From Clostridiales bacterium (GTDB lineage: Bacteria; Bacillota; Clostridia; Oscillospirales; Oscillospiraceae): a stretch of DNA of 32,707 bases. Below, piece by piece: positions 16,201 through 23,163 of this stretch. Position 1 is the first letter of the stretch. Each line of letters starts with the position of its first letter. The translations under genes were made by a program, and so were the position numbers. The notes under the pieces are model-generated. The model was not told the DNA's origin. It made no database searches and saw nothing but the letters and a program-made list of their open reading frames with translations. The DNA is taken from positions 1 to 32,707 of the forward strand of contig JALFOM010000100.1 in the NCBI GenBank assembly GCA_022782265.1, written 5' to 3'.

Positions 16201-16381
16201 TATCGGTGAGCAGACCCTTCAGCTCCGGGTAGGGCATGGAATACCGCTGGCTCAGGTAGCGGAGGGAAGCGCCTAATTCACCATCCGGACCGCCGTACTG
16301 TGTGATGATGAATTTTGCCAGGGCCGGGTTGGTGTTTTTTATCTTTACCGGATATTGCAGCTTCTTTTCATACACAAACAT
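16178..16381 (-). pseudogene. cotJC: Manganese catalase / spore coat protein CotJC, N-terminal part (split gene)
   Basis: As it stands this is a 67-residue ORF: 64 residues of CotJC (MFVYEKKLQYPVKIKNTNPA to LLTDIGTE), then GSK and a stop from element DNA. It has its own ribosome binding site (GGAGGTG, 6 bases upstream, overlapping the end of cotJAB), so translation starts normally. The break is inside the manganese-binding motif TEELGH, so the fragment lacks the ligand His and cannot be a working catalase-fold protein. After excision the sequence reads DIGTEELGHLEMI, with E65 and H68 as the expected metal ligands, and the full protein has 199 residues, close to known CotJC lengths. Confidence 0.93.
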
Positions 16382-16384
16382 CCC

Positions 16385-16825
16385 TTACACCTCCATTTTC
16401 GGCTGGTAATCCCAGGGCCAGGGATTGTCGAGCCATGCATAGCACTCCATTCCCAGCATATCCCGCTTCAGCACGGGGCCGATTTTCCTGATGTATCTGT
16501 CGTGGGCCTCTTTAGCGAGGGCAAGGAAGGTCTGATACATCTCAAAAGCCTGTTTGTCGTCCTTGTGGGTATCCAGATACAGCCCAAGCTCATGGGCTAC
16601 AAAATCGATGGCCATAAGCTCCGTCATGGGCGTTACTTCCAGATTCTTATTGACAATATTCATAAATGGCAGGTCAAGTCCGGGAAACAACGTGCCTCGG
16701 GACAGCGCCTCATTGCTTTCGTAGGCCGGGTCCACGGACTTCTGCATGGGCGTATAGGCCATGGCCAGAGGCGCCATAGTGCCCGGCAAAGTCCCCAGCC
16801 TGTAATCATTCTTACTGTTGTCCAA
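16385..16825 (-). CDS. cotJAB: Spore coat protein, CotJA-CotJB fusion
   Basis: One ORF carries both small coat-protein families that are separate genes in Bacillus. Residues about 10-58 match CotJA (MAPLAMAYTPMQ, then EALSRGTLFPGLDLPF). Residues about 66-148 match CotJB (TELMAIDFVAHELGLYLDTH, YIRKIGPVLKRDM, NPWPWDY). AGGAGG lies one base from the ATG at 16831 and 7 bases from a TTG at 16825, so I favour TTG as the start (146 residues). The ATG would give 148. In Bacillus the cotJ operon is transcribed by sigma-E in the mother cell, and CotJA and CotJC need each other for coat assembly. cotJC starts 3 bases after this gene. Confidence 0.88.
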   Translation of the reverse strand: MDNSKNDYRLGTLPGTMAPLAMAYTPMQKSVDPAYESNEALSRGTLFPGLDLPFMNIVNKNLEVTPMTELMAIDFVAHELGLYLDTHKDDKQAFEMYQTFLALAKEAHDRYIRKIGPVLKRDMLGMECYAWLDNPWPWDYQPKMEV

Positions 16826-16864
16826 GATCATTCCTCCTGTGTCGGATTGAGGTCTCCCTCAGGC

Positions 16865-16884
16865 CATATTATGCCGTGGATGTT
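16865..16884 (-). promoter_or_regulatory. Possible sporulation-sigma (-10) element for the cotJ operon
   Basis: On the minus strand CATAATATG (16873-16865) resembles the -10 of mother-cell sigma factors (CATA...T). An AC dinucleotide lies 17 bases upstream, as in sigma-K sites. A clear sigma-E -35 is not seen. No sigma-A promoter is visible in this orientation. Weak evidence. Confidence 0.3.
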
Positions 16885-16908
16885 CCTGCTGTGAGACCGG
16901 ACTTTTTC

Positions 16909-16937
16909 TTGACATCGGCCCGACAGGGGATTAAACT
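16909..16937 (+). promoter_or_regulatory. Sigma-A promoter of the acetyltransferase gene
   Basis: Consensus TTGACA -35 (16909-16914), a 17-base spacer and a TAAACT -10 (16932-16937), 32 bases before the ATG at 16970. Confidence 0.8.
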
Positions 16938-16969
16938 CAAAACAAACTTTTTGGAATGAGGCAAAGACC

Positions 16970-17533
16970 ATGAATGAAGTTCTGATCCGCACGGCAAGAG
17001 AGAGCGACGCGGAGGCGCTGCTGAAAATCTATACGCCCTATGTTACCGGTACGGCGATCACCTTTGAATATGATGTGCCGTCTGTTTCTGCGTTCAAGGA
17101 AAGAATAGCCCATACCCTTGAAAAATACCCCTATCTGGTGGCCGAGATCGACGGCGTGCCGGTGGGCTATGCCTATGCAGGCGTGTTTAAGGGCCGGGCC
17201 GCCTATGACTGGGCCGTGGAGACTTCAATCTATGTCGCCAAAGACAGAAAACGCTGCGGCATCGGCGGGCAGCTTTACCAGGAGCTGGAAAAGCGGCTGA
17301 AAGAGCAGCATATTCTGAACCTGTATGCCTGCATCGCCTACACCCAAAGGGAGGATGAATATCTCACCAATGACAGCGTGGCTTTCCATCAGAAATGCGG
17401 ATACAGTCTGGTAGGGGAGTTTCACCAGTGCGGATATAAATTTGACCGCTGGTACGACATGGTGTGGATGGAGAAATTTTTGGGCGAGCACAGCATTCCG
17501 GCTCCCGATCTCCGACCGGCTGATAACAGATAA
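16970..17533 (+). CDS. GNAT N-acetyltransferase, phosphinothricin acetyltransferase-like
   Basis: This 187-residue protein matches the Pat/bar-type GNAT subfamily. It begins VLIRTARESDAEALLKIYTP with AITFEYDVPS following, and has the acetyl-CoA loop ETSIYVAKDRKRCGIGGQLY (about residues 84-103), then NLYACIAYTQREDEYLTNDS, VAFHQKCGYSLVGEFHQCGY and a C-terminal WYDMVWMEK. Proteins of this group acetylate phosphinothricin, methionine sulphoximine or related amines, but the natural substrate here is unknown. GAGG lies upstream of the ATG. The gene is monocistronic: its own promoter is divergent from cotJ and a terminator follows. Confidence 0.92.
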   Translation: MNEVLIRTARESDAEALLKIYTPYVTGTAITFEYDVPSVSAFKERIAHTLEKYPYLVAEIDGVPVGYAYAGVFKGRAAYDWAVETSIYVAKDRKRCGIGGQLYQELEKRLKEQHILNLYACIAYTQREDEYLTNDSVAFHQKCGYSLVGEFHQCGYKFDRWYDMVWMEKFLGEHSIPAPDLRPADNR

Positions 17534-17537
17534 GCAA

Positions 17538-17567
17538 AACCGCTCTGCGTCACATGGCAGAGCGGTT
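17538..17567. terminator. Terminator between the acetyltransferase gene and cbiO
   Basis: AACCGCTCTGC (17538-17548) and GCAGAGCGGTT (17557-17567) pair perfectly around an 8-base loop. The T tails are modest on both strands (CTGGTTT on plus, TTGCTTA on minus), so strength may be moderate. Confidence 0.7.
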
Positions 17568-17572
17568 CTGGT

Positions 17573-18307
17573 TTATCCGTGTTTTCTTTGCCAGCCCTGC
17601 ACGCAGAGGGGCAGCTCCATCTGGTTTGCCTCCAGCAACGCCTTATCCAGAAGCACCGCCTCCGCGTCGCCGTCGGCCACGATCTTTCCCTGGGAAATCA
17701 GCAGCACCCGCTGGCAGGTGTCCAGGATCATGTCCAGATCGTGAGAGGCGATAAGCTTGGTCTGGGGCAGGGAATTGATGGTGTTGATTACCCGGCGGCG
17801 GTTCACCGGGTCAAGGGCAGTGGACGGCTCGTCCATTACAATCATCTCCGGCTCCATAGCCAGGATGGTGGCGATGGCCGCCATGCGCTTTTCTCCGCCG
17901 GAGATTTTGTGGTTATGGCGGTGCTTCAGCCCTTGCAGCCCCAAGGTATCCAGCACCTGATCCACCCGCCGCTCCGCTTCTTCCCGGCTCAGACCATAGT
18001 TCAGCGGCCCGAAAATCATGTCCTCATACACCGTGGGCATGAACATCTGATTGTCCGAGTTTTGCAGCACAAAGCCGATCTTCTGCCTGATTTGGGGCAG
18101 ATTCTGTTTATTCACCGGAAGACCGTCCACTATAATCTCCCCGGAGCCCTTCAGCAGACCCAGCAGCAGATTCATGATGGTGGATTTTCCCGCGCCGTTT
18201 GCGCCGATCAGGCCCACAGCCTCGCCTTTATTGATGGTAAAGCTCAGATCCTCCAGTACCGGGTGCTCTCCGTCATAGGAGAAACTGACGTTTTGAAATT
18301 TGACCAT
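17573..18307 (-). CDS. cbiO: Cobalt/nickel ECF transporter ATPase
   Basis: The energy-coupling ATPase of a Co2+/Ni2+ uptake system. At 244 residues it is complete. Walker A GANGAGKST (35-43), Q-loop VLQNSDNQMF (79-88, typical of ECF ATPases), signature ISGGEKRM (134-141), Walker B MIVMDEPSTALDP (154-166) and switch His in ASHDLDMI. A short C-terminal extension ends QGWQRKHG. GTGAGGTGAAGC precedes the ATG, which starts 6 bases after the cbiQ stop. With cbiQ and cbiMN it forms a complete transporter. The metal (Co or Ni) cannot be told from sequence, and no cobalamin riboswitch is seen upstream. Confidence 0.95.
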   Translation of the reverse strand: MVKFQNVSFSYDGEHPVLEDLSFTINKGEAVGLIGANGAGKSTIMNLLLGLLKGSGEIIVDGLPVNKQNLPQIRQKIGFVLQNSDNQMFMPTVYEDMIFGPLNYGLSREEAERRVDQVLDTLGLQGLKHRHNHKISGGEKRMAAIATILAMEPEMIVMDEPSTALDPVNRRRVINTINSLPQTKLIASHDLDMILDTCQRVLLISQGKIVADGDAEAVLLDKALLEANQMELPLCVQGWQRKHG

Positions 18308-18313
18308 TTTGCT

Positions 18314-19117
18314 TCACCTCACAAACAGGCTGCCCAAAAGGGCGCTGATGTTAATCACTCTTGCGCAGAGGAAGAATGCCGCGCAAAGCAAGGTATATAT
18401 CAGGCCGGAGACACGGCAGGGCGGGACATCCGCGTAAAAGAAATTGCCCTTGAAGCCCCGCAGCAGCATACTGTTATACAGCTCTCCGGCCCGGTCCATA
18501 CTGCGCAGCAGAAGCTGACCGAGAAAGGAGCCCCAGGCGGAGATATGTATACCCTTCTGGCCGGGAGCGCGCAGACTGTAGCCCTGGGTCATCACGGAGA
18601 CCTCTTCCAGCATCACGCCGATATAGCGGTAGGTGAGCAGCAAAAGCGTGGTGATCACAGCGGGGACATGTATTTTTCGCAGGGCCGCACACAGTGAGTC
18701 AATGGACGTGGTGGCGATAAGCAGGAAGGAGGCCATAAGGGAAAATACCCCTTTCATCATCAGCACCAGCATGGACACCACGCCGCCGCTTATGGTGAGA
18801 CCGCCCAGGGCGAGCAGGGGCGTGCGGTCCAGAAAGGGATTGACGATCCCCACCGCGCAGACCAGCGGCAGCACAAAGCGCAGCTTGTGAAAACACAGCC
18901 GCACCGGTATTCCGGTGATCTGAAACAGCAGCACCGGGTAGAGCAGCATCACGATCAAGCCGGAAAAATCATATTTAGGAAAAGAGACCACCGCCACGAT
19001 ATATAAAATCGTCACCAGCAGCTTGCAAAGCGGGTGAATGCGGTGGATGGGGGAGTCTTCCGCGGCCAGCGCGTCCATCTCCCGCAGCTCAGACCGGGCC
19101 AAGGATAATTTGTCCAT
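18314..19117 (-). CDS. cbiQ: Cobalt/nickel ECF transporter transmembrane protein
   Basis: This 267-residue T component connects CbiO to the substrate-binding unit. About five to six membrane segments are visible, including LCKLLVTILYIVAVVSF, TTLLLLTYRYIGVMLEEVSV and the C-terminal LIYTLLCAAFFLCARVINI. The coupling helices that touch the ATPase contain short ARG-like motifs: the family pattern is seen at ALRKIHVPAVI and around QGYSLRAPG. The N-terminal IHRIHPLCKLL is also typical. AGGAAG lies 8 bases before the ATG. It follows cbiMN, from which a 14-bp hairpin separates it. Confidence 0.92.
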   Translation of the reverse strand: MDKLSLARSELREMDALAAEDSPIHRIHPLCKLLVTILYIVAVVSFPKYDFSGLIVMLLYPVLLFQITGIPVRLCFHKLRFVLPLVCAVGIVNPFLDRTPLLALGGLTISGGVVSMLVLMMKGVFSLMASFLLIATTSIDSLCAALRKIHVPAVITTLLLLTYRYIGVMLEEVSVMTQGYSLRAPGQKGIHISAWGSFLGQLLLRSMDRAGELYNSMLLRGFKGNFFYADVPPCRVSGLIYTLLCAAFFLCARVINISALLGSLFVR

Positions 19118-19140
19118 GAATCGTGCTTCCTAAAAGAGTT

Positions 19141-19173
19141 ATACAGAGGCATCTATATGAGATGCCTCTGTAT
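19141..19173 (-). repeat. Perfect hairpin between cbiMN and cbiQ
   Basis: Two 14-base arms (19141-19154 and 19160-19173) pair perfectly around a 5-base loop. On the minus strand only TATAACTCTTTT follows, so it is at best a weak terminator. It may reduce read-through or protect the cbiMN message, setting different amounts of the subunits. Confidence 0.6.
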
Positions 19174-19185
19174 TATAGCATAGTT

Positions 19186-20250
19186 TCAGGCTTTTGCAGC
19201 AGCTTTTTTCTTCCGGAAGAAGCCGCCGCCCAAACAGACCAACAATGCCACACCGGCCACGATGGCAGAGCCCGCAATGCCGGAAACCGAGGTCCCTGCG
19301 GCGCTGTCGCTGTTGGCAAAGGCATAGTCGGGCAGGAAAGCGGTTTTCTCCTGAATGGAGGCCGCCGTATCGGCCGCCGCGCTGGCAATACCGTAGTTTT
19401 CCTCGTCCAGCCCCATGTTTTCGCTGTAACCGCTTTCCGCGTTGCCAAACATGGACCACTCCAGCCCATCGGGATTGGCGCTGGCCGCAAGGCTCAGTCC
19501 GCCACCCACAACAAGGACCAGGACAGCAAGAATAACCAGCGTGGCTTTTACCGAGCGCTTGGCCTGTACAGCCGGGATGTTATCCACATCCATCAAAAGC
19601 TCCGGGCGGCTCTCGTAGACAAAGAGCAGAACGGCGCTGGTAATCAGTCCTTCAACCAGACCGATGGCCAGGTGGATGGGCTGCATAATGCCTACAAACG
19701 CGCCGAAGGGCAGTTCGGTGACGCCGGAAACGGTGGTCTCCAGCACGACAGAGAAGGCGCCAAGCTGCAGGGTAATCACGCAGCCCAGGATGGAGGCCAG
19801 AATGATTTTCATTCTGCCTTCTCCTTTTGCCCCCAGGCCCTTAAAGGCTTTGCTGCGCATGATGGGCCGCCACAGCAGGTAATAGCCCACAAAGCAGCCG
19901 TAAAAGGCCATGTTCCAGCAGTTTGCCCCCAGGGCAAGCAGCCCGCCGTCAGCAAAGAACAGGCATTGTATGGTGAGGATCACCACCATGGATAAAAAGC
20001 CGGCCTGTGGTCCCAGCAGTGCGGACAGCAGCATACCGCCGCAGAGGTGGCCGGAGGAACCGGTGCCGGGGATGGTGTAATTGATCATCTGGCCCGCAAA
20101 GACCAGCGCGGAGGTCACCGCCATGGTGGGCAGCTTTGCGGACTCTTCGTCCTTCTTCAGGGTTTTCACGGAAGCGCCGACCGTTACCGCCGTGGCGGCG
20201 TACATGGTAGCGGCTACTGCCGGGGCCAATAAAGCGTCTGCCATATGCAT
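19186..20250 (-). CDS. cbiM: Cobalt/nickel ECF transporter substrate-binding protein, CbiM-CbiN fusion
   Basis: The S component that gives metal specificity. The N-terminus MHMADALLAPAV has the conserved His2, which with the amino terminus forms the metal site in CbiM/NikM. GTGSSGHLCGGMLLSALLGP carries the next conserved His. Seven or so membrane segments follow. From about residue 245 a second part begins (LVILAVLVLVVGGGLSLAAS, then PDGLEWS, and a final membrane helix), which is the PDGLE/CbiN-NikN domain fused to the C-terminus. At 354 residues it is the expected size for such fusions. AGGAGAGGTG precedes the ATG. It is the first gene of cbiMN-cbiQ-cbiO. Confidence 0.93.
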   Translation of the reverse strand: MHMADALLAPAVAATMYAATAVTVGASVKTLKKDEESAKLPTMAVTSALVFAGQMINYTIPGTGSSGHLCGGMLLSALLGPQAGFLSMVVILTIQCLFFADGGLLALGANCWNMAFYGCFVGYYLLWRPIMRSKAFKGLGAKGEGRMKIILASILGCVITLQLGAFSVVLETTVSGVTELPFGAFVGIMQPIHLAIGLVEGLITSAVLLFVYESRPELLMDVDNIPAVQAKRSVKATLVILAVLVLVVGGGLSLAASANPDGLEWSMFGNAESGYSENMGLDEENYGIASAAADTAASIQEKTAFLPDYAFANSDSAAGTSVSGIAGSAIVAGVALLVCLGGGFFRKKKAAAKA

Positions 20251-20263
20251 AATTCTGCACCTC

Positions 20264-20312
20264 TCCTGTTATTTGATGACACTATTTTAACAGGACAGAA
20301 CCGGCATTTTAA
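20264..20312 (-). promoter_or_regulatory. Promoter and operator-like inverted repeat of the cbi operon
   Basis: On the minus strand a TTAAAA -35 (20312-20307), a 17-base spacer and a TAAAAT -10 (20289-20284) put the start near 20277. A perfect inverted repeat, TCCTGTTA-N16-TAACAGGA (arms 20295-20288 and 20271-20264), spans the -10 and the start. The first arm lies upstream of the predicted start, so this looks like a DNA operator and not an RNA hairpin. The 16-base spacing resembles NikR operators, but the arm sequence does not match the E. coli NikR half site. Confidence 0.5.
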
Positions 20313-20334
20313 GCCCCCCGGGGGGATATTTTTT

Positions 20335-20913
20335 TCATTTTTTATAAATTTTTTCTTCCGTTACCACCAGGTCCATGGAGATATCGTGGCTGTCGCAGAT
20401 GATCTCATCCAGCTGCTGCAGCGAAAAGGCCGCCGCGATCTTCACCGCTTTTTTGCAGAGGGGGAGAAAGCGGTCGTAATAACCCGCTCCGTGTCCGAGA
20501 CGGCGGAGCTTATCGTCAAAGGCCACGCAGGGGAGGATAATGGCGTCGATGTCCCCGGGGGAGACTGGCTTTGACCGCCCGGTTATGGGCTCAAGAATCC
20601 CGTAGCGCTTTTCCGCAAAGTCATCCGGGCTGTCCGGTTCATAGGCGGACATGATCCCGCCGCCGGCAGTGACTGGGTAGCACAGCCGCTTGCCCATAGC
20701 CCGTAGACTTTGATTCAGCCCGCTTACATCCGCTTCGTCATAGGTGGGCATGTAGGACAGGATCAGCCCTGCCTTTTGCAGCTCAGGCAGCCGAAGCAGC
20801 CTTGCGCAGATCAGCCCGCTCTTCTCTGAAATCTCCGGGCCGGTCATGTCCCGTCTCCGCTCCAGCACAAATTTTCTCTGTTCTGACTTGTTCAGAAATT
20901 TTCGCTCTTCCAT
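20335..20913 (-). CDS. 5-formyltetrahydrofolate cyclo-ligase
   Basis: Converts 5-formyl-THF to 5,10-methenyl-THF with ATP, returning this storage form to the folate one-carbon pool. The 192-residue length is normal. The N-terminal KSEQRKFVLERRRDM supplies the basic ATP-binding residues, ILSYMPTYDEADV is the folate-side strand, and LRRLGHGAGYYDRFL is the glycine-rich ATP/Mg motif (GxGxGYYDR). The last helix ends in MDLVVTEEKIY, as in other members. It lies 3 bases after the C39-like gene and is probably co-transcribed with it. The 84 bases to cbiMN contain no clear terminator. Confidence 0.95.
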   Translation of the reverse strand: MEERKFLNKSEQRKFVLERRRDMTGPEISEKSGLICARLLRLPELQKAGLILSYMPTYDEADVSGLNQSLRAMGKRLCYPVTAGGGIMSAYEPDSPDDFAEKRYGILEPITGRSKPVSPGDIDAIILPCVAFDDKLRRLGHGAGYYDRFLPLCKKAVKIAAAFSLQQLDEIICDSHDISMDLVVTEEKIYKK

Positions 20914-20916
20914 TTT

Positions 20917-21582
20917 TCACCGCCGCTCGATCATCAGAATGTTGCTGATTATACTGTTGCTGTGCTGATGAATATAGCTGAAATACTCGCCCTTGTTGAT
21001 GTAATACTCTCTGCCCCAGGAGGATATACGCAGAGCATTTAACTCGCTGCCGGTGACCGTCACATAATGGGCCTTTGCCGAGGAAGCCCGGCGCATTCTC
21101 CCCAGACTGTCCCGGCTGTACAGGTTCACTCTGTTATCCTGCCAGAAAAGGGGAAAATTGGCCCCGATGGACAGGATCACGGGGATGTCCGCGTCCAGCA
21201 TGTTCTCCACCTTGCTCATCATTTTGCTGCCGGACAGCTGCCAGGAGGCACGGAAGGGCATATTGTACCGGGAAAAGACCCGGTTTAAGCCCAGCGCCAG
21301 AGCAGCGCCGTTGGTGCCGAAAGGCGGGAGCAGGGGAATATACCGGCGGCTCAGTTCCATACACATCCGGTCATATTCTTTCAGCGGTATGGGACGGGTC
21401 TCCGGAACTTGACCACCGCAATGGACTCTGCTCAGATACAAAAGCAGATCCAGACTGCTGATGACCCCGCAGCCGCATTTGCGGATAACGGCGTTTTCGG
21501 ACCAGGTCTGGTTTCCGCCGTAGGACGCGAGCCCCTCTTTGCTAACGGAAATAAATTCGTTTTTTAAGGCGTGTTCTGGCAT
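20917..21582 (-). CDS. Papain-like (C39-type) cysteine peptidase-fold protein, uncharacterised
   Basis: The frame is open from 21696, but the promoter at 21607-21635 rules out the first part. I favour the ATG at 21582 (221 residues), 9 bases after GGGG. ATG 21591 is the alternative. There is no signal peptide. The central pattern fits the C39/papain fold: a Cys in CGCGVISSLDLLLYL, DADIPVILSIGANFP, a His in SAKAHYVTVTGSE (the usual 'HYVxVxG' strand), then ISSWGREYYINKGEY, the equivalent of the 'D/S-WG' segment. Conserved residues suggest a peptidase or amidase, but the substrate is unknown. It is cytoplasmic by prediction, which is unusual for this fold. Confidence 0.7.
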   Translation of the reverse strand: MPEHALKNEFISVSKEGLASYGGNQTWSENAVIRKCGCGVISSLDLLLYLSRVHCGGQVPETRPIPLKEYDRMCMELSRRYIPLLPPFGTNGAALALGLNRVFSRYNMPFRASWQLSGSKMMSKVENMLDADIPVILSIGANFPLFWQDNRVNLYSRDSLGRMRRASSAKAHYVTVTGSELNALRISSWGREYYINKGEYFSYIHQHSNSIISNILMIERR

Positions 21583-21606
21583 AGGCTTCATCCCCGTTTT
21601 TCTTTC

Positions 21607-21635
21607 AGTATACCGGATTTTTCTCCTCTTTTCAA
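21607..21635 (-). promoter_or_regulatory. Sigma-A promoter of the C39-like/formyl-THF ligase operon
   Basis: On the minus strand: TTGAAA -35 (21635-21630), a 17-base spacer and a TATACT -10 (21612-21607). The start near 21600 leaves a leader of about 18 bases to the ATG at 21582. Confidence 0.75.
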
Positions 21636-21651
21636 GGAATACAAAAATATA

Positions 21652-21681
21652 GTGACAAAACCGGGGGAGCAGTGGTAAAAT
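21652..21681 (+). promoter_or_regulatory. Candidate sigma-A promoter of the acyltransferase/envelope operon
   Basis: GTGACA -35 (21652-21657), an 18-base spacer and a TAAAAT -10 (21676-21681), 26 bases before the ATG at 21708. It is divergent from the promoter at 21607-21635. Confidence 0.6.
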
Positions 21682-21707
21682 AATTCGATAAAACATTACA
21701 GGGATGG

Positions 21708-23150
21708 ATGGACTTGGTCTTCAGTTCTGCAATTTTTCTCTTTGTTTTTTTACCCTGCGTATTTCTGTTATACAGGCTCATTCCCGGGCTGAGGGCGAAA
21801 AACATATTGCTTGCCCTGGCAAGCATCGTGTTCTATGCTTTCGGTCAGCTCCAATATGTTCCGCTTTTTCTTCTGTCGGTGCTCATCAACTACGTTTCCG
21901 GGCTGATCCTCTCATCGGCGCGTGCGCACCGGAAAACGGTTCTCGCCCTTTCGGTGGTCCTCAATCTGGGCATCCTCTGTGTATTCAAGTATACAGATTT
22001 TATCCTTCAAAACCTGAACCTGGTCTTTCGCGCGGACATTGCCCCAACGGGTATCGTCCTGCCCATCGGCATATCCTTTTTCACCTTCCAGGGTCTTTCC
22101 TACACCATTGATGTATACCGGGACCCCCAATCGGGCACAAAGAGTTTCCTGAAGCTGCTGCTGTACATCTCCTTTTTCCCCCAGCTTATCGCGGGGCCTA
22201 TCGTCAAATACCACGACATCTCCGAACAGATCGACAGCCGCCGCTGCACTCCCGAGGAGACCGCGGCAGGTGTGCGCCGTTTCATCACGGGTCTTGCCAA
22301 GAAGATCCTGATCTCCAATGCGGTGGGCTACATCGCGGACGCCGTGTTCAACGATTATCTCCACAGCTTTACCGGCAGTGCCGACTGGCGTCTGCTGTGG
22401 CTGGGCGGCATCTGCTATACGCTGCAGATTTACTACGATTTCAGCGGCTACAGCGACATGGCCATCGGCATGGGGCATATGTTCGGCTTCACCATCTTAG
22501 AAAACTTCAAGCACCCCTATGCCGCCGCGTCCATCCGGGATTTCTGGCGCAGATGGCATGTCTCCCTGTCCTCCTGGTTTCGTGAGTATCTGTACATCCC
22601 TCTGGGCGGGAACCGGAAGGGCCGCTTCCGCACCATTCTAAACCGCATGATCGTGTTTTTCTGCACCGGTATCTGGCACGGCGCGAACTGGACCTTTGTG
22701 GTCTGGGGGCTTTGCCACGGTCTGCTGTCCAGTATGGAAGGCGCGGGGATCATCCCGGCGGAAAAGCTCCAGAGGTCAAAAGCCGGGCGGCTTCTGGGGC
22801 GGCTCTATACCCTGCTTGCCGTCATGCTGCTGTTTGTGGTCTTCCGGGCGGACAGTCTCAGTGACGCGGCCCTGTTCATCGGCTCCATGTTTACCGGCGG
22901 CATTACCGCTGAGGGCACGCTCCTTCTCCGTGAGCTTCTTAACCCTGCGGCTGTCACCGTGCTGATCGTCTCCGTGCTTGCCGCCGGGGGAGTGAGCGCC
23001 CGTATTTGCCGTGTGGGAGAGAGGCTTCAATCGCGCTGCCCTGTGCTGATGCTCTCTGCCAATAACCTGCTGCACCTGGGGCTTCTTGTGCTCTCTGTGT
23101 TCAGCCTTTCCCGGGGCGGCTTCAATCCCTTTATCTATTTCCAGTTCTGA
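21708..23150 (+). CDS. MBOAT-family membrane-bound O-acyltransferase (AlgI type)
   Basis: This 480-residue polytopic protein moves an acyl group, usually acetyl, across the membrane to an exported polysaccharide or teichoic acid. It starts MDLVFSSAIFLFVFLPCVFL, the usual AlgI/DltB-type first helix, and has about ten membrane segments. Signature segments are FFPQLIAGPIVKY, SGYSDMAIGMGHMFGF, FWRRWHVSLSSWFREYLYIP (His about residue 285), GGNRKG and GIWHGANWTFVVWGLCHG, with the expected catalytic His at about 324. AGGG precedes the ATG. The next gene, 13 bases downstream, encodes the AlgJ/X-like partner. The acceptor polymer is unknown. Confidence 0.94.
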   Translation: MDLVFSSAIFLFVFLPCVFLLYRLIPGLRAKNILLALASIVFYAFGQLQYVPLFLLSVLINYVSGLILSSARAHRKTVLALSVVLNLGILCVFKYTDFILQNLNLVFRADIAPTGIVLPIGISFFTFQGLSYTIDVYRDPQSGTKSFLKLLLYISFFPQLIAGPIVKYHDISEQIDSRRCTPEETAAGVRRFITGLAKKILISNAVGYIADAVFNDYLHSFTGSADWRLLWLGGICYTLQIYYDFSGYSDMAIGMGHMFGFTILENFKHPYAAASIRDFWRRWHVSLSSWFREYLYIPLGGNRKGRFRTILNRMIVFFCTGIWHGANWTFVVWGLCHGLLSSMEGAGIIPAEKLQRSKAGRLLGRLYTLLAVMLLFVVFRADSLSDAALFIGSMFTGGITAEGTLLLRELLNPAAVTVLIVSVLAAGGVSARICRVGERLQSRCPVLMLSANNLLHLGLLVLSVFSLSRGGFNPFIYFQF

Positions 23151-23163
23151 GAGGGGGAGAGAG

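Noticed and set aside
19141-19173. Similarity of this hairpin (ACAGAGGC / GCCTCTGT) to the att core (CCTCTGT / ACAGAGG) as a second att site
   Set aside because: Only a 7-base match in each arm, without the ACCT centre or the longer 19-base arms. Chance is likely.
20314-20325. CCCCCCGGGGGG palindrome as a terminator after the formyl-THF ligase gene
   Set aside because: A perfect 12-base palindrome leaves no room for a loop, so the stem would be only about four pairs. No T-run follows on the minus strand.
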